A stretch of DNA of 64,000 bases from Mycobacterium triplex (lineage in GTDB: Bacteria > Actinomycetota > Actinomycetes > Mycobacteriales > Mycobacteriaceae), in assembly GCF_000689255.1 (NCBI RefSeq), contig NZ_HG964446.1:3194854-3258853 (forward strand), written 5' to 3'. Below, one piece after another: positions 8,551 to 18,695 of the stretch (the stretch's first letter is position 1; each line of letters begins with the position of its first letter). The position numbers were made by a program, and so were the translations under genes. The notes under the pieces are model-generated. The model saw nothing but the letters and a program-made list of their open reading frames with translations, did no database searches and was not told where the DNA came from.

Positions 8551-9758
8551 CGGGATTACGTGGCGAAGCGGCCATCGTGGGCTTCGCGGAGTTACCCGCC
8601 GAGCGCCGTCCGACCGGGCCGCCCCTGTTCACCCTCGACCAGTACGCACTGCTGGCAAAGATGGCCGTGCGGGACGCCGGGGTCGATCCGGCGCACATCA
8701 ACGGCCTGATCACCCACGGCGTGGCCGAATCGGCGATGTTCGCCCCGGCGACCTTGTGCGAGTACCTGGGCCTGGCACTGGATTTCGGTGAGCGCGTCGA
8801 TCTTGGCGGGGCCACGTCGGCCGGAATGATCTGGCGGGCCGCCGCCGCGATCGAGCTCGGCATCTGCGACGCGGTGCTGGCCGTGGTGCCCGGTTCGCTG
8901 AACGTGCCGCAATCCGGACGGAAATCTTCGGGCCCCGCGCAGGAGCCGAATTGGTATGGGGCGTCATCGAATAACTATGGGTCACCGCAGGCCGAGTTCG
9001 AGATCCCGTACGGCAACCTTGGCCAGAACGCGCCGTACGCGCAGATCGCGCAGCGCTACGCCGCGGAATTCGGTTACGACCCCGCCGCGGTCGCCAAGAT
9101 CGCGGTCGACCAACGCACCAACGCGTGCGCGCATCCCGGCGCCGTTTTCCACGGCACCCCGATCACCCTCGACGACGTTCTCGCCAGTCCGATGATCGCC
9201 GACCCGATCCACCTGCTCGAAACCGTGATGCGGGTGCACGGGGGAGTGGGCGTCCTGCTCGCCAACGCCGATATCGCGCGTCGCGGCCGCCACCGCCCGG
9301 TGTGGATCAAGGGTTTCGGCGAGCACATCGCGTTCAAGACCCCGACCTATGCCGAGGACCTGCTGCACACTCCGATCGCGCGCGCCGCGGACAAGGCGTT
9401 CGCGATGGCGGGCCTGGACCGGTCCGATGTCGATATCGCCTCGATCTACGACTGCTACACGATCACGGTGCTGATGAGTCTGGAGGATGCCGGCTTTTGC
9501 GCCAAAGGCGAAGGCATGTCCTGGGTTACCGAACACGATCTCACCTACCGCGGCGACTTCCCGCTCAATACTGCCGGCGGTCAGCTGTCGTTCGGTCAAG
9601 CCGGAATGGCCGGCGGCATGCATCACGTCGTCGACGGTGCGCGGCAGGTGATGGGTCGCGCCGGCGACGCCCAGGTACCGGAGTGCCACACGGCGTTCGT
9701 CACCGGCAACGGCGGGATCATGAGCGAGCAGGTCGCGCTGATCATGCGGGGGGACTGA
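8547..9758 (+). CDS. Thiolase-fold lipid-transfer/aldolase protein (Ltp2-like)
   Basis: A 403-residue thiolase-superfamily protein from a GTG start that overlaps the previous stop. The segment that holds the nucleophilic Cys in true thiolases reads VDLGGATSAGMIW here, so no Cys is present. Later blocks (SIYDCYTITVL, LNTAGGQLSFGQAG, MAGGMHHVVDG) are typical of the Ltp/SCP-x thiolase-like group. In the steroid igr operon the equivalent, Ltp2, works with a DUF35 domain as a retro-aldolase cleaving a beta-hydroxyacyl-CoA. A DUF35 gene follows directly here, which supports the aldolase reading. A non-catalytic lipid-transfer role is the alternative. Confidence 0.85.
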   Translation: MTGLRGEAAIVGFAELPAERRPTGPPLFTLDQYALLAKMAVRDAGVDPAHINGLITHGVAESAMFAPATLCEYLGLALDFGERVDLGGATSAGMIWRAAAAIELGICDAVLAVVPGSLNVPQSGRKSSGPAQEPNWYGASSNNYGSPQAEFEIPYGNLGQNAPYAQIAQRYAAEFGYDPAAVAKIAVDQRTNACAHPGAVFHGTPITLDDVLASPMIADPIHLLETVMRVHGGVGVLLANADIARRGRHRPVWIKGFGEHIAFKTPTYAEDLLHTPIARAADKAFAMAGLDRSDVDIASIYDCYTITVLMSLEDAGFCAKGEGMSWVTEHDLTYRGDFPLNTAGGQLSFGQAGMAGGMHHVVDGARQVMGRAGDAQVPECHTAFVTGNGGIMSEQVALIMRGD

Positions 9759-9762
9759 CGCC

Positions 9763-10173
9763 TTGAGTACCGAACCCCGCCCGATTCCCGAACCCACCCC
9801 CGTGTCGAAGCCTTTCTGGGATGGCCTGGCGCAGCGCCGGATCGTGGTGCAGTATTCGCCGTCGCTGCGGCGATACGTGTTCTATCCGCGCACCCTCGCA
9901 CCCGGCACGCTCGCCGATGACCTGGAATGGCGCGAAATCGATGGCGCGGGAACCCTGTACACCTTCACCATTGCCCGCAGACCAACCGCCCCGCCCTGGG
10001 CCGATGCGGTACCGCAGCTGCTCGCCGTGGCGCAGTGGGATGCCGGGCCGCGGATCAGCACCGAATTGGTCGACATCGACCCGAGCGACATCCGGATCGG
10101 CATGCGATTGGAGCCGGTGTTCTACGATCTGCCCGAGGGCGGCATCACCTTACTGAGATACCGGCCCGCGTGA
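9763..10173 (+). CDS. DUF35 OB-fold protein lacking the zinc-ribbon cysteines
   Basis: A 136-residue protein of the DUF35 (OB-fold, acyl-CoA-associated) family. The usual order is a helix with FWDGL, a rubredoxin-like zinc ribbon, then the OB fold. The ribbon region reads IVVQYSPSLRRYVFYPR and holds no CxxC pair, so zinc cannot be bound in the usual way. The OB part (GTLYTFTIARRPTAPPW, IRIGMRLEPVF) is intact. DUF35 proteins form complexes with Ltp2-type aldolases, and this gene starts 4 bp after that gene. The start is a TTG at 9763 because the family N-terminus (PIPEPTPVSKPFWDG) begins there and no ATG is nearby. Confidence 0.8.
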   Translation: MSTEPRPIPEPTPVSKPFWDGLAQRRIVVQYSPSLRRYVFYPRTLAPGTLADDLEWREIDGAGTLYTFTIARRPTAPPWADAVPQLLAVAQWDAGPRISTELVDIDPSDIRIGMRLEPVFYDLPEGGITLLRYRPA

Positions 10174-10199
10174 CCTCAACGGTGAGGTCGGAGGTGCAG

Positions 10200-11140
10200 A
10201 TGGACGATGTCGTGCAGGCGATGCTCGACCAGTTGAACGCCGAATTTCCGCGCGTCGAGACGATGACCGGTGCACAGGCGCGCGCGGCGGTGGCCGCGCG
10301 GCGTATGCCGGTCACCAACACCGACGACGTCGCGAGCGCCGTCGACCGTTCGGTGCCGGGCCCCGACGGCGCCATCGGGGTCCGCCTGTACTCCCCGCAC
10401 GGTGCACCGGCGACGGACCGCCCCGCGATCGTGTTCTGTCACGGTGGCGGATTCGTGTTCTGCGACATCGAATCCCACGACGGATTCTGTCGAACACTGG
10501 CTCGTGGCTGCCAGGCCGTGGTGGTGTCGGTGGACTACCGGCTGGCTCCCGAGCATCCGGCGCCCGCGGCGGCCCTTGACGCGTATGCGGTGTTCTGCTG
10601 GGTGGTTGAGCACGCCGCCGAGCTTGGCATCGATCCCACCCGCACCGCCGTCGCCGGCGACAGCGCCGGCGGCAACCTCGCCGCGGTCACCGCGATCCTG
10701 TGCCGCGACCGGAACGTCACCCCGCCCGTGGCACAGTTGCTCATCTACCCGGCGATCGATCCGACGTTCGACACCGACAGTTACCACCGCTACGGCACCG
10801 GGTACTTCAACACCCGTGCCGCGATGCAGTGGTACTGGCATCAATACCTCGGAGCGGAACGGGTTTTCGACCCGCCCTATCTGGTGGCCCCCGCCCGCGC
10901 GGACTCACACACGGGCCTGGCACCCGCCGTGATCGTCACCGCCGGGTCCGATCCCCTGCACAGCGAGGGGTGCGACTACGCACGCCGACTGCGCGGCGCG
11001 GGGGTGCCGGTGGTGCACCGCGATTTTCCGGGACTGTTCCACGGCTTCATGACCATTCAATCCTTCGGGCCGGCGGCCTCGGCGCAGCGTCTGGTCTTCG
11101 CCGACCTGCGCCAGCTGATGTACCCCGTAAGGGCCTCGAC

Positions 11141-11153
<13 letters not shown>
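10200..11153 (+). CDS. Alpha/beta hydrolase, hormone-sensitive lipase family
   Basis: A 317-residue esterase of the HSL (LipN/LipH) family. The oxyanion motif HGGGFVFCDIESHDG and nucleophile motif GDSAGGN (Ser155) are complete; the Asp/His of the triad lie in TAGSDPLHSEG and FPGLFHGFM. The start is ATG 10200, supported by a GGAGG site six bases upstream; a GTG at 10170 would overlap the previous gene. Its end overlaps the Baeyer-Villiger monooxygenase gene by 13 bp. A BVMO makes an ester or lactone and an esterase opens it, so the two probably act in sequence. There is no signal peptide, so it acts in the cytosol. Confidence 0.9.
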
Positions 11154-12736
<1,583 letters not shown>

Positions 12737-12757
12737 CGTCAACGAGGAAGTGAGACG

Positions 12758-14350
12758 GTGCCGGAGACGGTTCAGCAGCTACTGCGCCAGCGCAGGCACG
12801 ACGACACTCCTGCGATCGCGCACGGTGAGGCGACCTGGACCTGGCGCGAGCACCTCGCCGAAGCCGAGACCGAGGCCGCAGCGCTGATCGCGCTCGCCGA
12901 CCCGGCCCGCCCGTTGCATGTCGGTGCCGCGCTGGGCAATTCGCCGGAAATGCTGCGCGCCATGGCCGCCGCGGCGCTCGGCGGCTACGTGCTGTGCGGC
13001 CTGAACACGACCCGCCGCGGGCCGGCGCTGCTTGCCGACATCCGGCGCTCGGACTGCCAGATCCTGCTCGTCGACGACGAGCACCTGCCCTTGTTGCAAG
13101 GCTTGGACCTCAACGGAATTCAGGTCCTCGAGGTGGGCACGACGCGCTACGCCGACGCGCTCGCCGCGGCGCCGCCGTTGACACCGCACCGCGAGGTCGT
13201 CGGCGCCGACACGTTCATGATGATCTTCACCTCCGGAACCAGCGGCAATCCCAAGGCCGTGCGGTTCGCGCACGGGATGGCGATCATGTGCGGTGCCAGT
13301 CTGATCTTCCAATACGACGTCACCGCGGACGATGTCTGCTATCTGGCGATGCCGCTGTTTCATTCCAACGGTGTCGCCGCCGGCTGGGCCGTCGCCATCG
13401 GCAGCGGCGCCTTGATGGTTCCCGCCAAGTTCTCACCGTCGCGCTTCATCGACGACGTCCGCCGCTACGGCGTGACCTACCTGAACTATGTCGGTAAGCC
13501 ACTGGCCCTGATCCTGTCCACCCCCGAACGTCCCGACGATGCCGACACGACGCTGCGCATGGCGTTCGGCAACGAGGCCACCGATCGCGATATCGCGGAA
13601 TTCGCACGGCGTTTCGGGTGTCGGGTGGTCGACAGCTTCGGGTCCAGCGAGTTCGCGGTGATCGTGGTGCGCGAAGACGGCACACCGCCCGGATCGATCG
13701 GCAGGCCCTATCCCGGAGTCAGCATCTACAACCCGGTGACGCTGAAGGAGTGTGCCGTCGCCCAGTTCGACGAACACGGCGCGCTGACCAACTTCGAGGA
13801 CGCCGTCGGCGAACTCGTCAACACCGAGGGAGCGGGGCCGTTCGTCGGCTACTACAACGACCCGGAGGCCACGGCCGAACGGATGCGCCACGGCATGTAC
13901 TGGGCCGGCGATTTGGCCTACCGCGACGCCGATGGCTGGATCTACCTCGCCGGCCGCACCGCCGACTGGATGCGGGTGGACGGTGAGAATCTCGCCGCGG
14001 CGCCGATCGAGCGGATCCTGGAACGGCTGCCGCAGGTCAGCCAGGTCGCGGTGTACGCCGTCCCGGACGAGCGGGTCGGCGACCAAGTGATGGCGGCACT
14101 GGTGCTTCGTCCGGGAATGGTATTGCGGCCAACCGATCTCGAGGAGTTCCTGGCCGCACAACGCGACCTGTCACCGAAGGCGTGGCCGCGCTATGTACGC
14201 ATCAACGACGACCTGCCGGTGACGGCCACCAACAAGATCCTCAAACGCGAGTTGATCGCGGCCGGCATCAGCGGCCAAGGCGGCGTGCTGCTGACCCGAG
14301 AAGCTCGCGGCACGACGTATACGATTGCCGCACAACTGGTTCCGGAATAG
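12758..14350 (+). CDS. Acyl-CoA synthetase (FadD17-like)
   Basis: An AMP-forming ligase of 530 residues. The P-loop reads MIFTSGTSGNPKAV, the mid motif VDSFGSSEFAV, the hinge region YWAGDLAYRDADGW, and the C-terminal catalytic Lys sits in TATNKILKREL. Over its length it resembles FadD17 (LFHSN block, DWMRVDGENL, YVGKPLALIL), whose gene in M. tuberculosis neighbours fadE26-fadE27. The start is GTG 12758 with GAGGAAG upstream. It is the last gene of the plus-strand cassette and probably activates the carboxylic acid that feeds the FadE/MaoC/aldolase steps. Its stop is 2 bp from the stop of the convergent EamA gene. Confidence 0.9.
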   Translation: MPETVQQLLRQRRHDDTPAIAHGEATWTWREHLAEAETEAAALIALADPARPLHVGAALGNSPEMLRAMAAAALGGYVLCGLNTTRRGPALLADIRRSDCQILLVDDEHLPLLQGLDLNGIQVLEVGTTRYADALAAAPPLTPHREVVGADTFMMIFTSGTSGNPKAVRFAHGMAIMCGASLIFQYDVTADDVCYLAMPLFHSNGVAAGWAVAIGSGALMVPAKFSPSRFIDDVRRYGVTYLNYVGKPLALILSTPERPDDADTTLRMAFGNEATDRDIAEFARRFGCRVVDSFGSSEFAVIVVREDGTPPGSIGRPYPGVSIYNPVTLKECAVAQFDEHGALTNFEDAVGELVNTEGAGPFVGYYNDPEATAERMRHGMYWAGDLAYRDADGWIYLAGRTADWMRVDGENLAAAPIERILERLPQVSQVAVYAVPDERVGDQVMAALVLRPGMVLRPTDLEEFLAAQRDLSPKAWPRYVRINDDLPVTATNKILKRELIAAGISGQGGVLLTREARGTTYTIAAQLVPE

Positions 14351-14352
14351 CC

Positions 14353-15204
14353 TCAGTCGGACTCCGCTGTACTGGGCGCCTCACCGAAGCGGGCCAGCAC
14401 CAACGTGCCGGCCACCGCCACGGCGAATCCCAGGATCACCAGCCAGCCCCACCCGGGCCGCGCGGTATCGCCGAGCCACAGCACGCCGACGAGTGCCGGC
14501 GCGATGGTTTCACCGACGACCATGGCGGCCACGGTGGTGGTGACCGAGCCGCGTTGCAGTGCGGAAGTGAACAACAGAAATCCCGCGGCGCCTCCGCCGG
14601 CCGCGGCGTACAGCGCGGGGTCGGTGTAGAACGCGGCCTTGGTGGGATCGATCTCGTCGAGCAGGCGCACACCGATCTCGACGACACCGAATCCGCTTCC
14701 GGCGCCGAGACCCAGGGCGAGCGCGCGCTCCCGGTCCGCAAGCCGGCCGGCGACCGCGCCGATGAGGAAGATGACGGCGACGGCGACGATCAGCGCCCAG
14801 CCCAGTCCCGGTGGGCCGTGGCGAAAGTGTCCGGGTCCGGCGGCACAAGCGAGTGCGGCCAGGCTCACGCAGACCACACCGACGGCGGTCCACTCGGCCT
14901 TGGACAGCCGAGCCGAGAGCACCCACACGGACACGATGCCGGTGACCGCGATCGAGGCGGCCAGCGCCGCGGCTACGACGTAGATCGGCACCAGTCGCAG
15001 CGCCGCGACCTGCAGCAGGAAACCGAAGCCGTCGAGGCCAATGCCCGCCAGGTAGCGCCACTGGCGCAGCGCCCGCAGCAGCAGCATCGCGTCGACACCG
15101 GACTTGCCGCCCGATTCCACCGACCGCGCCGCGACGGCCTGCAGTACCGAGGCGGTGCCGTAGCACAGCGAACAGCCCAGCGCGAGCAGGAATCCGATCA
15201 GCAC
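14353..15204 (-). CDS. EamA/DMT-type membrane transporter
   Basis: A 283-residue integral membrane protein with about nine to ten hydrophobic helices, beginning MLIGFLLALGCSLCYGTASV with no cleavable signal. The two-fold repeated arrangement (small-residue helices, second half starting around ALIVAVAVIFLIG) matches the drug/metabolite transporter superfamily. It lies 18 bp downstream of an SDR gene on the same strand and is likely the last gene of the SnoaL/amidohydrolase/SDR operon, where it might move the substrate or product. The direction of transport and the solute cannot be inferred. Confidence 0.75.
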   Translation of the reverse strand: MLIGFLLALGCSLCYGTASVLQAVAARSVESGGKSGVDAMLLLRALRQWRYLAGIGLDGFGFLLQVAALRLVPIYVVAAALAASIAVTGIVSVWVLSARLSKAEWTAVGVVCVSLAALACAAGPGHFRHGPPGLGWALIVAVAVIFLIGAVAGRLADRERALALGLGAGSGFGVVEIGVRLLDEIDPTKAAFYTDPALYAAAGGGAAGFLLFTSALQRGSVTTTVAAMVVGETIAPALVGVLWLGDTARPGWGWLVILGFAVAVAGTLVLARFGEAPSTAESD

Positions 15205-15222
15205 AGGGTGACAGTAGCCGAG

Positions 15223-16224
15223 CTAGCCGTTCGTTGGTGGCACCATCTGCAATTCCAGGGCAAGGGCTTGCAGGCGTGCCGAATAGGCTCGAACGCCCCA
15301 CGCCATCGCTTCGCCGTCAAGTTCGTTGGGCAGCGAACGATCCCGAATTCGGTCCCAGTTTCCCGCGACGTCCTCGATCGTCGGGTGCGGGCCGAACGTC
15401 GCGCCGCCGGTGTGTGCGATGGCATAGCGGCAGTAGTAGCCGCCGGTGGCGCCGAAAATCTCTGCCGTCGCAGGACAACTGCGGTGCACCAGGGCGAGCG
15501 CCATCGGGGTGACCCGGCTCGCCGTCAGGAGCGCGACGTAGTCCGCCGAATCCAGGGAGATCTCGAGTTCGGGTGGCCGACCGCGCAGCGCCGCGTCGCC
15601 GTCGGGGGTGAACACCGAGAACAGGCGCGTGTCGAAAGCCGCCGGAGCGAGCGCGTTCGCTCTGATCCCGTAGCGTGTCCCCTCCCAGGCCACCGAGCGC
15701 GTCATGCCGATGACACCCATTTTCGTGGTGGCGTACGCCGCCTGCCCGAACGCGCCGGACAGACCGGACGCCGAGGTGAGTGTCACGATGCGACCACCGC
15801 CGCCGTCCTTCATCGCGCGATACGCGGCCCGCACGGTGCGAAACGTACCGCGCAGATTCACCGCGGTGATGCTGTCGAAGTCCTCGTCGCTGACGTCTTC
15901 GAAGTGGTCGTCCAGCACGATCGCGGCGTTGTGAATCAGGCCGTCGATGCGGCCCCAGGTGTCCATCGCGAGATCGATGATCTGTTGCGGCCCTTCGTCG
16001 GACGAAACGCTGGCGCCGGACGCGACCGCCTCGCCACCGGCCGCGACGATGTCGTCGGCAACCGATTGCGCCATCGTCGGGTCGCAGCCACCGCCACGGG
16101 GGCTGCCACCCAGATCATTGACGACGACGCGAGCGCCGCGCCGGCCCAGTTCTATCGCCTGGGATCGGCCGATCCCGCCGGCGGCGCCGGTGACGACGAC
16201 GACCTCGCCGTCGAATCGGATCAC
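15223..16224 (-). CDS. SDR dehydrogenase, MFE2/Hsd4-like, with C-terminal extension
   Basis: A 333-residue short-chain dehydrogenase. It shows the cofactor motif VTGAAGGIGRSQA, the VVVNDLGG segment typical of peroxisomal multifunctional-enzyme and Hsd4A-type SDRs, HNAAIV, and the catalytic YATTK. The usual fold ends near residue 250; about 80 further residues follow (IFGATGGYYCRYAIAHTGG onward). Start GTG 16224 has GAGAGGA five bases upstream and begins directly at VIRFDGE. Hsd4-type SDRs oxidise (3R)-hydroxyacyl-CoA or 17-hydroxysteroids with NAD, so a beta-oxidation-like role is likely. It follows another SDR by 11 bp in one operon. Confidence 0.85.
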   Translation of the reverse strand: MIRFDGEVVVVTGAAGGIGRSQAIELGRRGARVVVNDLGGSPRGGGCDPTMAQSVADDIVAAGGEAVASGASVSSDEGPQQIIDLAMDTWGRIDGLIHNAAIVLDDHFEDVSDEDFDSITAVNLRGTFRTVRAAYRAMKDGGGGRIVTLTSASGLSGAFGQAAYATTKMGVIGMTRSVAWEGTRYGIRANALAPAAFDTRLFSVFTPDGDAALRGRPPELEISLDSADYVALLTASRVTPMALALVHRSCPATAEIFGATGGYYCRYAIAHTGGATFGPHPTIEDVAGNWDRIRDRSLPNELDGEAMAWGVRAYSARLQALALELQMVPPTNG

Positions 16225-16235
16225 GGGTGTCCTCT

Positions 16236-17036
16236 CTAGAGATCGGGCGAGTTGTTCGGAAACAGTCCGGCCGGTGCGGCGCCGTCGACCTCCAGCAGCT
16301 TGCCGGTGATCCACGACGATGCGGGCGAGGCGAAAAATATTGCGGCAGACGCAATGTCACTCGGTGTGCCGTTGCGGCGCATCGGAGTCTTTGTGCGCAA
16401 GCCCTCGCGCACGTCGGGCATCGCATCCATGAATCCCCGCAACGCCTCGGTCTCGACGCAGCCGGGCAGGATCGCGTTCACCCGCACCCGGGGCGCGAGT
16501 TCGATGGCCGCAAGTTGAGTGAACTTACCGAGCGCCGACTTGGCCAGACTGTAGGGAAGGAATCCGCGCTCATTCTGTACTCCCGACATGGACCCGATGT
16601 TGACGATCGCGCCACCCCCGCGAGACAGCATGTGCGGCAAGGCATGCCGTCCAAGCTCGAACGGGGCCGACACATTGAAGCGAAATGCACTCTCCAACAA
16701 GGAGACCGTCATATCCGTATAGGTGCCGAGCTGTTCGACGCCGCCGGCATTGTTGACCAGGATGTCCAGCCCTCCGAGCGAGCGCACGGACTGCGCGACA
16801 ACGTCTCCCAGATTTTCGATCTCGGTGACGTCGGCGGGTATCGCGACGGCGTTGCGGCCCATCGCCCTGATTTCTTCTGCTACCGCGTCCAGGTCGTCCT
16901 TGGTCCGGGCGACCAGCGCCACGTCCGCGCCCGCTTCGGCGAATGCGAGCGCGATGCCTCGTCCGATACCCTTGCCGGCACCCGTGACGAGAGCGGCCTT
17001 GCCGTCGAGACGGAATTGCCCGGTGACGCCGACCAA
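16236..17036 (-). CDS. SDR family oxidoreductase
   Basis: A 266-residue classical SDR: cofactor loop VTGAGKGIGRG, NNAGG, catalytic Ser in NIGSMSG, YSLAK active site, and PGCVETEALRGF after the last core strand. The start is taken at TTG 17036, two bases after the stop of the amidohydrolase gene, because the conserved N-terminus (FRLDGKAALVTG) begins just after it and the frame further upstream is unlike SDR sequence. It oxidises or reduces a hydroxyl/keto pair with NAD(P). Its place between an amidohydrolase and a second SDR suggests a stepwise oxidation in a shared pathway. Confidence 0.85.
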   Translation of the reverse strand: MVGVTGQFRLDGKAALVTGAGKGIGRGIALAFAEAGADVALVARTKDDLDAVAEEIRAMGRNAVAIPADVTEIENLGDVVAQSVRSLGGLDILVNNAGGVEQLGTYTDMTVSLLESAFRFNVSAPFELGRHALPHMLSRGGGAIVNIGSMSGVQNERGFLPYSLAKSALGKFTQLAAIELAPRVRVNAILPGCVETEALRGFMDAMPDVREGLRTKTPMRRNGTPSDIASAAIFFASPASSWITGKLLEVDGAAPAGLFPNNSPDL

Positions 17037-17038
17037 TG

Positions 17039-18166
17039 TCAGACCTTGATGCCGAAGATCTCGGCCGCGTTGCCGCGACAGATTTGCTCGACCTCGTTGG
17101 CCGGCACGCCGTCGAATTGCTTCTCGATCCAGTCCGCGGAGAAGGGAAATGAACCTTCGTGGTGGGGATAGTCGTTGCCCCACATCAGGCAGTCCAGGCC
17201 GGTCAGGTCGCGCGACCGAATCGCCAGTGGGTCCCACATGAAGGTGGCGTGTGCCTGACGCTTGAGGTAGTAGCTCGGGTGGACATCGATCTTGGCCGGA
17301 CCCATCAGGTCATCGATGCCCAATTGATGTAGCCGACTCTGGCTGAAGTGGTGGTCGTAGAACTGCATCGCGAAGGCCAGCCATCCGGCGTAGCCCTCGG
17401 TGCAGACCACGTGCAGATTGGGATAACGCTCAAAGACGCCGCTGTAGGTCATCCAGCCGAGCGTCTCGCCCATGCCGCAGCTCTGCATGTACCAACCGAT
17501 GTCCTGCCGGCCGGGGTAGGCCATCAGCCCGGGACCGACCAGGGGGCTGCGCAGACCTCCGACGTGCATGGTGATGGGGATGCCGAGACTGTCCGCGGCT
17601 TCCCACAGCGGCTCCCATTCGTCCATGTAGTAGGGGCGTTCGAAGATGCCGTCCGGCAGCAGCGCGGGACGAAGTCCCATCCCCGCGGCGCGTTCCAGCT
17701 CTGCTACCGACGCGGCAATGTCCTTGAACGGCAGGTGGATACCGGGTGCGACACGGTCGAGGTAGGGGCCCCAGTGGTCGGCCAGCCAATCGTTGGCGAC
17801 CTTGCAGTAGGCGGTGTCGGCGTCGGCGGGGATCCCGTTCGGCATGTCGGAGATCCGACCGATCAGCACCGCACCGTGGACGCCGTCACGCTCCAGATCC
17901 GCGAGTTGCTCGGCCGCATCCAGGCTGAGGCGAGCCTCGGCGACGACGTTGCCCTCGGCGCCGGTCGCATCGGCCTTGATGTCCGACGTACCCTCGCCCG
18001 ACATCATCGCCAACGACACGATGTGGCCGAGCTTGTAGACGTCCTTGCCGTTCTCGTCCTTCTCGATTCGGGGGAAGTACTCCCGGTACTGCTCCGGTAG
18101 CTCGTCGACGATCGACAGCGGCGGCGTGATGTGACAGTCGGCGGTGATGAGCTTTTCAGGCACCAT
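17039..18166 (-). CDS. Amidohydrolase (ACMSD-like, Amidohydro_2 family)
   Basis: A TIM-barrel metal-dependent hydrolase or decarboxylase of 375 residues in the Amidohydro_2 group that includes ACMS decarboxylase. Visible landmarks are the N-terminal metal segment TADCHITPP, the mid-barrel ITMHVGGLRSP, and the C-terminal MWGNDYPHHEGSFP where the Asp/His pair sits. Mycobacteria carry many paralogues, often in lipid or aromatic catabolic operons; substrates are mostly unknown. It overlaps the upstream SnoaL gene by 11 bp and the SDR start follows 2 bp after its stop, so the three are one transcript. Confidence 0.85.
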   Translation of the reverse strand: MVPEKLITADCHITPPLSIVDELPEQYREYFPRIEKDENGKDVYKLGHIVSLAMMSGEGTSDIKADATGAEGNVVAEARLSLDAAEQLADLERDGVHGAVLIGRISDMPNGIPADADTAYCKVANDWLADHWGPYLDRVAPGIHLPFKDIAASVAELERAAGMGLRPALLPDGIFERPYYMDEWEPLWEAADSLGIPITMHVGGLRSPLVGPGLMAYPGRQDIGWYMQSCGMGETLGWMTYSGVFERYPNLHVVCTEGYAGWLAFAMQFYDHHFSQSRLHQLGIDDLMGPAKIDVHPSYYLKRQAHATFMWDPLAIRSRDLTGLDCLMWGNDYPHHEGSFPFSADWIEKQFDGVPANEVEQICRGNAAEIFGIKV

Positions 18167-18569
18167 GGTGCTGCTCCTGCAGTTCGGAGAGGTCGGGGTT
18201 CACCGGGCCGCCCGGCATCATCGGGAAGGATCGCGAATCCCAGTAATCACGATTGTGCACAATGCGGCCGTCGTCGTCCGTCTCGCCGACAGACGCACCG
18301 CGACAAGCGAACTCGATGTCGAATGCGGTACCCGACATGGTCCACTCGACCACGTAGCGGTTGCCGTCCTTCATGCCGCCATGGTGGGTGAACTTGCAGT
18401 TCGGCACGGCCATCAGGGTGACTTCGACCATGTTCTTGACGCCCTCGTGACCCTCGAACTCGATATGGCCGGAGACGTCCTCCCACTTGATGTCCAGAGA
18501 GCAGATGGCCACCATCGGCTCGACCTCGTGGGTGTTGAACGCGTCGATGAATTGTTCGCTCCACGACAT
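18156..18569 (-). CDS. SnoaL/NTF2-like protein (137 aa)
   Basis: A small cone-shaped-fold protein of the SnoaL/NTF2 group (SWSEQFIDAFNTHEVEPM, DVSGHIEFEGHEGV, VEWTMSGTAFD). Members act as cyclases, isomerases, hydrolases or as ligand-binding partners. The start is ATG 18569, supported by GGAGGA six bases upstream. It is the first gene of the minus-strand operon, and its promoter region contains the perfect TAGACG-type palindrome at 18593-18629. It overlaps the amidohydrolase gene and probably works on the same intermediate; the reaction is unknown. Confidence 0.8.
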   Translation of the reverse strand: MSWSEQFIDAFNTHEVEPMVAICSLDIKWEDVSGHIEFEGHEGVKNMVEVTLMAVPNCKFTHHGGMKDGNRYVVEWTMSGTAFDIEFACRGASVGETDDDGRIVHNRDYWDSRSFPMMPGGPVNPDLSELQEQHHGA

Positions 18570-18592
18570 CGCGGTCCTCCGTTTCGCGTCAT

Positions 18593-18629
18593 CTATACGA
18601 TCGTCTAGTAACCCTAGACGATCGTATAG
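18593..18629. promoter_or_regulatory. Perfect 16-bp inverted repeat, TetR operator candidate
   Basis: The left arm CTATACGATCGTCTAG (18593-18608) is an exact reverse complement of the right arm (18614-18629), with a 5-base spacer. Each arm is itself a near-palindrome of the form CTAnACGATCGTnTAG, so the site can be read as two adjacent operator copies. It lies 24 bp upstream of the SnoaL start and 67 bp beyond the TetR stop. A third copy lies upstream of the TetR gene (19361-19376), so the TetR product is the natural ligand. A terminator is unlikely because there is no T-run and the arms repeat a sequence found elsewhere. Confidence 0.75.
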
Positions 18630-18695
18630 TGGTGTCAATAGCCAACGGATCGAGCGCGGAAGCGCTTGTCTAGAAGATGAATTCGGTGGGGCAGG

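Noticed and set aside
14182..16239. A 685-codon plus-strand frame across the EamA and SDR genes.
   Set aside because: It crosses two opposite-strand genes with clear families and shows no protein features.
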